Shown: positions 58,801 to 64,000 of the stretch, piece after piece
Layout: each line of letters begins with the position of its first letter
Position numbering within the stretch: the first letter of the stretch is position 1
Source of the DNA: Aureimonas sp. SA4125
GTDB taxonomy: Bacteria; Pseudomonadota; Alphaproteobacteria; Rhizobiales; Rhizobiaceae
DNA: 64,000 bases
Assembly: GCF_019973775.1 (NCBI RefSeq)
Contig: NZ_AP025032.1
Location: 2,108,001 to 2,172,000 of the forward strand
Direction of reading: 5' to 3'
The notes under the pieces: model-generated
Databases searched by the model: none
What the model was told of the DNA's origin: nothing
The model's input: the letters and a program-made list of their open reading frames with translations, nothing else
Position numbers and translations under genes: made by a program

Positions 58801-59344
58801 CACGCTGAAGCGGCTTCGGGTGCAGACCCATGCCGAGGTCGTGGCGAGCGTCAAGCGCGGGGCGAGCGCCGGCAGGCTCGCCGGCACCGTCACCTCGCGC
58901 CAGGAACGCAAGACCAAGAGCGGCGGCAAGCTCGGCATCATCGCCCTGTCGGATCCCAGCGGCCAGTACGAGGTCGTGCTGTTCACCGAGGCGCTGACGC
59001 AGTTTCGCGAGCTGCTCGAACCGGGATCGTCGGTGATCCTTATGGTCGGGGCCGAGGAACGGCCGGAAGGCATCTCGCTGCGCGTCCAGGGCGTCCAGTC
59101 GCTGGAGGACGAGGCCGTTCGCAATCAGAAGGCGCTGCGGGTCTTCATGCGCGATGCAGGGCCGCTGAAGGTTTTTCGCAACCAGCTGCGCGATCCCGGC
59201 GACGCCGAGGTCTCCTTCGTGCTGATCCAGTCCGGCGGTGAGCGCGAGATCGAGATCTCGCTGCCCGGGCGCTATCGCGTCTCGCCGCAGATGGCCAGTG
59301 CGATCAAGGCGGCGCCGGGCGTCCTCGAGGTGGAGTTGACGTAA
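55856..59344 (+). CDS. dnaE: DNA polymerase III subunit alpha
   Basis: This 1162-residue replicative polymerase has an N-terminal PHP domain (HLRCHSAFSLLEGAL, about residue 20), the polymerase core and a C-terminal OB fold. Catalytic aspartates are in PDFDIDFCQD (about residues 425-434) and VKFDFLGLKT (about residue 580). PGRGSGAGSLVAY marks the palm. The ATG at 55856 follows AAGGGAGAA. The length is normal for DnaE1 of this class, and it is convergent with dinB. Confidence 0.97.
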   Translation: MAGATKPDAAAPALKFVHLRCHSAFSLLEGALRIDQIVKHAKADGMPAIGIADTGNLFGALEFSEKAAKAGIQPITGCQLEVDFGDADPEAGVSQRERNAPEPHAPLVFIAATEAGYANLVEIVSLAYLEHDGNVRPHVLLDWLRTRSEGIIALTGGPLGPIGAAIQAGRGGIARQRLETLRAIFGDRLYVELQRHGQRGRRIESETIALAYDLELPLVATNEPFFHAPDDFDAHDALIAVASNRLVSHEDRRRLTRDHYLKSQAEMAVLFADLPEALENTIEVAQRCSFRPRTRKPILPRFAGADVDAAEAEVAEVLELRRQAEEGLEARLAAHGPCEGQTVEVYRARLAFELDVIERMKFPGYFLIVADFIKWAKVQGIPVGPGRGSGAGSLVAYSLTITDLDPLRFSLLFERFLNPDRVSMPDFDIDFCQDRRIEVIRYVQEKYGREQVGQIITFGTLQARACLRDVGRVLEMSYGHVDKLCKMVPANPANPVTLAQALIEEPRLQEEREKEEIVDRLITIALKLEGLYRHASTHAAGIVIGDRPLSQLVPMYRDPRSDMPVTQYNMKWVEQAGLVKFDFLGLKTLTTLKTAVDLIARRGIDIDLGSLPLDDKKTYDMLTRGETVGVFQVESIGMRKALIGMRPDRFEDIIALVALYRPGPMENIPTYNARKHGEEKADYIHPMIEVVLKETQGVIIYQEQVMQIAQILSGYSLGEADLLRRAMGKKIRAEMDQQRVRFVEGAVKNDLTKPQANMIFDLLAKFADYGFNKSHAAAYALVAYQTAYLKANYPTEFLAASMTLDIGNTDKLNDFRLDATRLGIAVVPPSVQTSHRAFEVEGDRIFYSLAAIKGVGEQAVEHIVEQRGTKGYATLEDFCARIDPKIVNKRTLENLVAAGAFDCFGYDRAQLSANLEILSGYALRLHDARISGQNDMFGAASGEPERLRLNPAPGWTSTEKLMREFQAIGFYLSAHPLDEYKDTLKRLRVQTHAEVVASVKRGASAGRLAGTVTSRQERKTKSGGKLGIIALSDPSGQYEVVLFTEALTQFRELLEPGSSVILMVGAEERPEGISLRVQGVQSLEDEAVRNQKALRVFMRDAGPLKVFRNQLRDPGDAEVSFVLIQSGGEREIEISLPGRYRVSPQMASAIKAAPGVLEVELT

Positions 59345-59494
59345 GTCGCGAGGGGAAGCGTTGGGGAAGGCCGCCGGCGCCGGTGGCAGGGGCCCGTCCA
59401 GTCGGATGGCGTGGGTGAGCCCGCAGGAGGCGTTGCGCTGTGTCGGTGGGTGCTTTCCTGCCCGCAACAGCGACCGCGCACCTGAATCGTTCTG

Positions 59495-60868
59495 TCAGCG
59501 ACCCGGCTTAGGCCGTTCGGACGGCTGATGTTCTGGCGTCTCGTCCAATGTGCGCAGCGACGAGGCGGGCGCATCGATCGGCTTGGCCCGAAACGTGTAG
59601 CCGGTCTCGATTGCAGCGTTCCCGAACTTGTCGCGCAGCTTGTCGAGGGCGGCTTCCGCCTTGGCGCGCTTTTCCGCCTGGGGATCGACGAGGTCCGCCG
59701 GATCGGCGAGCGCGGCGGCGGAAAAATCGTGGCAACCGATGCCGATGAGGCGGAAGCGCGTGCCGTCGAGTTCGGCCTCGATCAGGTGCCGCCCGGCCTC
59801 GAAGATCCGGTCGGCGAGCCGTGTCGGACGCTGCAATTTGCGGCTGCGCGTGCGCGTCTTGAAGTCGCCGGTCTTCAGCTTCAGGATGACGGTCGCCGCG
59901 GCAAGGTCGGTCGCCTTCAGGCGACGCGCCACCTTCTCGCTGAGCGTTCGCAGGATGGGGATCAGGTCCTCCCGGCGCGAGAGGTCGTCGTTGAAGGTGG
60001 TTTCGGCCGAAATGCTCTTCGTTTCGCCGCGGGGTTCGACCGGGCGCGGGTCGATGCCACGCGAAAGTCGCGACAGGCGTTGCCCCATCATGCCGTACCG
60101 CCGCATCAGCGCGGTCTCGTCCATGCCCTGCAGCTGTCCGATCAGGCGCAGCCCGTCGCGCGCGAGCGCCGTCTCGGTCGCCTGCCCGACGCCCGACAGG
60201 AGCGTGATCGGCTTGTCCCGCAGAAATCCCAGCGCTTCCGCCCGGCCGATGACGGAAAAGCCACGCGGCTTGTCGAGGTCCGAGGCGATCTTGGCGAGAA
60301 AGCGGTTGTGCGACAGTCCGATCGAGACCGAGATCCGCAAGTCCCGCTCGATCGCCGCTGCGAGCCTGGCGAGCGTCATCGCCGGCGGCTCGCCATGCAT
60401 CCGCTCGGTGCCGGAAAGGTCCAGAAAGGCCTCGTCGATCGAGACCGGCTCGACGAGCGGCGTGATGGCGCGCATGCGCTCGCGCACCTCCTTGCCGACG
60501 GCGGCGTACTTCGCCATGTCGGGTTTGATCACCACGGCCTCGGGGCAGAGTTTCAGGGCCTTGAACATCGGCATGGCCGATCGCACGCCGGTGATCCGGG
60601 CGATGTAGCAGGCCGTCGTCACCACGCCCCGGCGTCCGCCGCCGATGATCAGCGGCTTGTCGGCGAGATCGGGGCGGTCGCGCTTTTCGACGGCGGCGTA
60701 GAAGGCGTCGCAGTCGAGATGGGCGAGGGAGAGCGCGAAGAGTTCGGGGTGGGAAAGGACGCGCGGGCTGCCGCAAACGAGACAACGCCGGGCGTTGCCG
60801 GACTGCCGGGAAAGGCAGTCCCGGCAGAAGCCAGGGTGAACGGGATCAGCAGACTCGGGCGTCGCCAT
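59495..60868 (-). CDS. dinB: DNA polymerase IV with N-terminal Cys-rich segment
   Basis: This 457-residue Y-family translesion polymerase has catalytic motifs [12 protein letters not shown] (about residue 50) and [15 protein letters not shown] (about residue 140), then the little-finger domain. Before the core, residues 15-33 carry CRDC...CLVC, a possible zinc knuckle also seen in other rhizobial DinB proteins. The C-terminal ~60 residues are charged and may be flexible. No canonical clamp-binding motif is obvious by eye. Confidence 0.94.
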   Translation of the reverse strand: MATPESADPVHPGFCRDCLSRQSGNARRCLVCGSPRVLSHPELFALSLAHLDCDAFYAAVEKRDRPDLADKPLIIGGGRRGVVTTACYIARITGVRSAMPMFKALKLCPEAVVIKPDMAKYAAVGKEVRERMRAITPLVEPVSIDEAFLDLSGTERMHGEPPAMTLARLAAAIERDLRISVSIGLSHNRFLAKIASDLDKPRGFSVIGRAEALGFLRDKPITLLSGVGQATETALARDGLRLIGQLQGMDETALMRRYGMMGQRLSRLSRGIDPRPVEPRGETKSISAETTFNDDLSRREDLIPILRTLSEKVARRLKATDLAAATVILKLKTGDFKTRTRSRKLQRPTRLADRIFEAGRHLIEAELDGTRFRLIGIGCHDFSAAALADPADLVDPQAEKRAKAEAALDKLRDKFGNAAIETGYTFRAKPIDAPASSLRTLDETPEHQPSERPKPGR

Positions 60869-60928
60869 GACCCGATCTAAGGGCAGCCGCGCAGAACCCG
60901 CAAGCGGCGAATGGGGCGATGCGATTGC

Positions 60929-61585
60929 TCAGCCGGCGAGAAGCCGTGCCATGATGGGCTTGGCCTCCGCCCAGTCGAGAGCGCTCTCGGCGCCTTCGGG
61001 CAGAGGCGGCAAATGGCGCCGAAACATGTCGTTGGCCATGAGATGAACGAGGCGCGCCCGTGGCAGGCTGCGGCCGACGGAGGCCAGATTGGGCGGCAGG
61101 TCGTCGGCGAAGACGATCGGCCCGCTCCAGCGCTGGCCGAGTTCGGCCACGACCGCGCCCTTCGAGCGCTCGGTCGCGATCATGGGAAAGCCGAGACCGG
61201 CCGCATCGAGCAGCCGCCGCCGCTGCGGATAGTAGGACGGCGTCATCGCCGTGAGAAAGACGATGTCGGCGCTGTCCGACAGGCGCTCGAGCGCGGGGCC
61301 GACGCCGTCGACCGGCAGTTGCCGGGTCTCCTGCTCGGCATAGAGGCGCATCGTCACCGCGTCGAGCGCGCTGCCGGCCAGGGCTGCGCCCGTGGCCACG
61401 GAGCGGACATTGCCCGTCAGATGGAAGCTGTTGGCTCGCAGCCGCGCGCCGCTCTCTTCCAGAAGAGCGCAGAACGGCTCGATGAAATGGAGAACGACCT
61501 CGTCGATGTCGAGCACAAGCAACGCTTGCCGGCTGATGGCGAGGGAATCGACTTCCGGCCCGGCAGTGACCAGTGGGCGACTCAC
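60929..61585 (-). CDS. HAD-like hydrolase family protein
   Basis: This 218-residue protein has HAD-type motifs: LVLDIDEVVLHF (motif I, DxD, about residue 25), FLTAMTP (motif II), a lysine in ERSKGAVV, and VFADDLPPN (motif IV). It probably hydrolyses a phosphate ester, but I cannot name the substrate. It overlaps the upstream DUF3572 gene by four bases and precedes dinB after a 60-base gap. Confidence 0.78.
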   Translation of the reverse strand: MSRPLVTAGPEVDSLAISRQALLVLDIDEVVLHFIEPFCALLEESGARLRANSFHLTGNVRSVATGAALAGSALDAVTMRLYAEQETRQLPVDGVGPALERLSDSADIVFLTAMTPSYYPQRRRLLDAAGLGFPMIATERSKGAVVAELGQRWSGPIVFADDLPPNLASVGRSLPRARLVHLMANDMFRRHLPPLPEGAESALDWAEAKPIMARLLAG

Positions 61586-61893
61586 CGAGGCGCCGCCTCG
61601 AAGGGGCCGCCGAGCCGGTCGCGGGCCTCGCCGACCGACTGGGGCGAGAGTTCAGCCGATTCGGCAAAGGCGATCAGCGTCGGCTCATGGCCGAGCACGA
61701 AGTCGAGGAGTCCGGCGAAGAAGGCCGGGTCGCGCGTCGCGGCCCGCACCTGGCCCGCCTCCATTCCCGACAGCGCAAGAAACCGCTCCAGCTGCTCGGA
61801 GTCTGCAGCAATGAATGTCAGCGCCTTTACTCCGATTTCCAGAGCTGCCGCCTGCGATGATTCCCGCGTGGCATCCCTTTCAGTTTTCAACAC
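61582..61893 (-). CDS. DUF3572 family protein
   Basis: This 103-residue, helix-rich, acidic protein (ALTFIAADSEQLERFLALSG, FFAGLLDFVLGHEPTLIAFA) matches DUF3572, which is found next to divK-pleD in many Hyphomicrobiales. The function is unknown. It is divergent from divK across a 127-base gap and overlaps the HAD-like gene. Confidence 0.85.
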   Translation of the reverse strand: MLKTERDATRESSQAAALEIGVKALTFIAADSEQLERFLALSGMEAGQVRAATRDPAFFAGLLDFVLGHEPTLIAFAESAELSPQSVGEARDRLGGPFEAAPR

Positions 61894-62020
61894 GGATATT
61901 GTCCTTCACACTCGGTTCGATTGATTCCCAATTCTTAAATCAAATCGCGCTATGTCTCGACGTATCTGCCGACGAAAACGTTGTGTCCGGGTCGCATTGC
62001 CGGAAAGTGGAGACGGGTGA

Positions 62021-62392
62021 ATGCCGAAGACCGTGATGATCGTCGAAGACAACGAGCTGAACATGAAGCTGTTTCGCGACCTGATCGAAGCGCACGGCTA
62101 TCTCACCGTCCAGACGAGGAGCGGCCTGTCGGCGGTGGAACTGGCGCGCCAGCACCGACCCGACCTGATCCTGATGGACATCCAGCTGCCGGAAATTTCG
62201 GGGCTGGAGGTGACGCGCAATCTCAAGGCGGACCATGATCTGTACAAGATCCCGGTGATCGCCGTCACCGCCTTCGCCATGAAGGGTGATGAGGAACGCA
62301 TCCGGCAGGGCGGCTGCGAGGCCTACATCTCCAAGCCGATCTCCGTCACCAAGTTCATCGAGACGATCAAGTCGTTTCTCGGAGATGCGTGA
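62021..62392 (+). CDS. divK: Cell-cycle response regulator DivK
   Basis: This 123-residue single receiver domain has the phosphorylation site Asp53 (LILMDIQLP), the acidic pair Glu9-Asp10, and Thr/Lys switch residues in AVTAFAM and YISKPI. In Caulobacter and rhizobia, phosphorylated DivK controls the CckA-CtrA pathway through DivL and is phosphorylated by DivJ and PleC. It is followed by pleD after nine bases. Confidence 0.95.
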   Translation: MPKTVMIVEDNELNMKLFRDLIEAHGYLTVQTRSGLSAVELARQHRPDLILMDIQLPEISGLEVTRNLKADHDLYKIPVIAVTAFAMKGDEERIRQGGCEAYISKPISVTKFIETIKSFLGDA

Positions 62393-62401
62393 GGAAGCTC
62401 C

Positions 62402-63769
62402 ATGACCGCCCGGATTCTCGTCGTCGATGACATGGACATCAATCTGCGCCTGATGGAGGCGCGGTTGGCGGCGGAGTATTTCGAGGTGCTGACGGCGCGT
62501 AGCGGCGCCGAGGCGATCGAGATCTGCGAGCGCGAGACCATCGACATCGTCCTGCTCGACGTGATGATGCCCGATCTCGATGGCTACGAGGTCTGCCGCC
62601 GCCTGAAGCAGAGCCCCCGCACGCGTCACCTGCCGATCGTCCTGATCACGTCGCTGGACCAGCCTGCCGACCGGGTCGCGGGCCTCGATGCGGGCGCCGA
62701 CGATTTCCTGACCAAGCCCGTCCGCGACCTCCAACTGTTCAGCCGCGTGCGCAGCCTCGTGCGACTGAAGATCCTGACGGACGAGCTGAGGATCAGGGCC
62801 GAGACGACGGTGAGCCTTGTCGCCCGCAACGACCTTCTCGGCCAGCTCGCCGGTCAGGGCATGGCGGGCCGTCTGCTCGTCTTCGACGACGACGCAGGGA
62901 TCGCGGCACGGATCAAGAAGATCCTGCAGAACGAACACCAGGTGGACTCCACGAGCGATCCCGCGGCGGCGCTCCACGCCGAACAGTCCAGAAATTTCGA
63001 TCTCTTCATCGTGAACCTTGCGACGGCAAGCTACGACGCCTTGCGTCTCTGCTCGCAGATCCGTTCGAGCGACGCGCTCCGCCAGGTGCCGATCCTTCTC
63101 GTCAGCGATTCGGCAGACGAGGCGCGCACCGCCAAGGCGCTGGAGCTCGGTGCCAACGACTATCTCGCCAACCCGCTGGACCGCAACGAGCTCCTGGCGC
63201 GCGTGCGCACCCAGATCAAGCGCAAGCGCTATGACGAGGGCCTGCGGCAGTCGCTGCGCGAGACAATCGCCCTCGCCGTGACCGATCCGCTGACCGGATT
63301 GAACAACCGACGGTTTCTGGAGAGCCACCTGCCGACGGTGATCGAGCGCGCCCGTAAGGACGCCAAGCCGCTGTCCGTGCTCATGGCCGACATCGATCAT
63401 TTCAAGCGCATCAATGACGGCTGGGGGCATGACGCCGGCGACCGTGTGCTGAAGGAATTTGCAGCGCGGCTGAAGCACAGCCTGCGCGCCAGCGATCTCG
63501 CCTGCCGCTTCGGCGGCGAAGAGTTCGTCGTGTTGATGCCCGAGGCCGACGGACGTACCGCGCAGCTTATTGCCGAACGCCTTCGCAGCATGGTCGCCGA
63601 CCAGCCCTTCGACATTTCCGGGGAGTCCATCTCGGTGACCGTCAGCGTCGGGGTCGCGGTCCTCGACGCGGTGACGGACGACTGGGAGACGCTGCTGAAG
63701 CGCGCGGACAGGGGCCTGTACGCCGCCAAGCGCAACGGCCGCAACCAGGTGATCGCGCTCGCGGCGTGA
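62402..63769 (+). CDS. pleD: Diguanylate cyclase response regulator PleD
   Basis: This 455-residue protein has two receiver domains and a GGDEF domain. Asp53 (IVLLDVMMP) is the phospho-acceptor in the first receiver; the second receiver (about residues 155-270) lacks the full acidic pocket. The active-site motif is GGEEF (residues 371-375) with an RxxD inhibitory site at 362-365. On phosphorylation it makes cyclic di-GMP to drive polar development. Size and domain order match Caulobacter PleD. Confidence 0.96.
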   Translation: MTARILVVDDMDINLRLMEARLAAEYFEVLTARSGAEAIEICERETIDIVLLDVMMPDLDGYEVCRRLKQSPRTRHLPIVLITSLDQPADRVAGLDAGADDFLTKPVRDLQLFSRVRSLVRLKILTDELRIRAETTVSLVARNDLLGQLAGQGMAGRLLVFDDDAGIAARIKKILQNEHQVDSTSDPAAALHAEQSRNFDLFIVNLATASYDALRLCSQIRSSDALRQVPILLVSDSADEARTAKALELGANDYLANPLDRNELLARVRTQIKRKRYDEGLRQSLRETIALAVTDPLTGLNNRRFLESHLPTVIERARKDAKPLSVLMADIDHFKRINDGWGHDAGDRVLKEFAARLKHSLRASDLACRFGGEEFVVLMPEADGRTAQLIAERLRSMVADQPFDISGESISVTVSVGVAVLDAVTDDWETLLKRADRGLYAAKRNGRNQVIALAA

Positions 63770-63778
63770 TAGCCGCGT

Positions 63779-63796
63779 GGTCTGGCTGACCAGACC
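63779..63796 (+). terminator. Small hairpin after pleD
   Basis: GGTCTGG and CCAGACC pair perfectly around CTGA, nine bases after the pleD stop codon. Only a weak T content follows, so termination may be partial. From 63797 to the window end I see no supported gene; one more inverted repeat (63944-63951 with 63984-63991) lies near the edge. Confidence 0.45.
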
Positions 63797-64000
63797 CCAA
63801 TATATTCGCCGGAACCGTCCCGTACCGGTTGCAAAGCCGCGAAATTCACGTGACCTTGGCGCGGGGAATCCGTGCCGCCCCGTCAGGCACACGAGAGTCC
63901 CCATGGAGTGCCCGGGGCAGCCGCATCTCCTGGGTCCGTGGGGCCGGCGACCGGTATCCAGGCATGAACGGTGTCCTCGCACCGTCGCCGGGTACCGGTT

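Noticed and set aside
55835..59467. Very long open frame on the minus strand opposite dnaE (about 1210 codons)
   Set aside because: It mirrors the GC codon bias of dnaE, is rich in Arg, Asp, Glu, His and Leu without any family motif, and has no ribosome site. dnaE on the other strand is certain.
61900..62000. CtrA-type site (TTAA-N7-TTAA) before divK
   Set aside because: One TTAA is present at 61935-61938, but the second half-site at the required spacing is missing.
61940..63982. Minus-strand open frame opposite divK and pleD (about 680 codons)
   Set aside because: Shadow of two certain genes; no motif or start signal.
63800..64000. Possible cobalamin-type riboswitch or structured RNA at the window end
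   Set aside because: GC-rich paired segments are present, but the conserved core boxes of known riboswitch classes were not recognisable, and the region is cut by the window edge.

Overview
The window looks like chromosomal DNA of a GC-rich alphaproteobacterium of the Hyphomicrobiales (rhizobial) type, possibly Aurantimonadaceae- or Rhizobiaceae-like. Four observations support this: the conserved block nuoA-N / birA / RNase J / methylmalonyl-CoA epimerase / DUF1467 / proS / lolC / lolD / dnaE; the pair DUF3572 and divK-pleD (the cell-cycle phosphorelay of this class); sugar uptake dominated by ABC transporters; and a short palindromic repeat of the kind scattered through these genomes. The genus cannot be fixed from sequence reading alone.

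Region 1 (1-24.9 kb) is an accessory block of carbohydrate catabolism with four modules. (a) 1-7.5 kb: a truncated D-tagatose/D-psicose 3-epimerase-like gene runs leftward and diverges from a polyol operon running rightward (binding protein, two permeases, small membrane protein, xylitol/sorbitol-type dehydrogenase, MalK-type ATPase, L-xylulose-reductase-like SDR). (b) 7.7-10.6 kb: a ribose-type ABC transporter. (c) 16.1-10.7 kb on the minus strand: ROK repressor, Gfo/Idh/MocA oxidoreductase, sugar isomerase, alpha/beta hydrolase, AlsK-like ROK kinase, and a frameshifted UPF0303 gene. (d) 23.4-16.5 kb on the minus strand: DeoR repressor, BadF-type amino-sugar kinase, binding protein (frameshifted near its 3' end), two permeases, AgaS-like SIS isomerase and MalK-type ATPase, diverging from a GatZ/KbaZ-like gene. 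Together module (d) resembles an ABC-fed galactosamine or N-acetylgalactosamine pathway.

Region 2 (24.9-30.7 kb) is a junction zone: tRNA-Val, an HWE-type sensor histidine kinase, a small hypothetical gene ending at a 105-bp repeat, a decayed HAD phosphatase, the potassium transporter Kup, several long perfect palindromes and tRNA-Asp.

Region 3 (30.7-47.8 kb) is the complete 14-subunit complex I operon nuoA-N. It is interrupted by five non-canonical genes: a GFA-family protein after nuoC, a Uma2-family nuclease after nuoD, a pentapeptide-repeat protein and a 69-residue coiled-coil protein between nuoF and nuoG, and a 70-residue membrane protein between nuoH and nuoI. NuoE carries a long disordered, HhH-ended C-terminal extension.

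Region 4 (47.8-64 kb) is housekeeping DNA: biotin ligase, RNase J, methylmalonyl-CoA epimerase, DUF1467, proS, lolCD, a 28-residue membrane peptide, dnaE, then on the minus strand dinB, a HAD-like gene and DUF3572, and finally divK-pleD on the plus strand. I saw no CRISPR array, prophage, transposase or rRNA. The most notable items are the extra genes inside the nuo operon, the two single-base frameshifts in the sugar block, a candidate minus-strand transcript before proS, and the 28-residue gene before dnaE.
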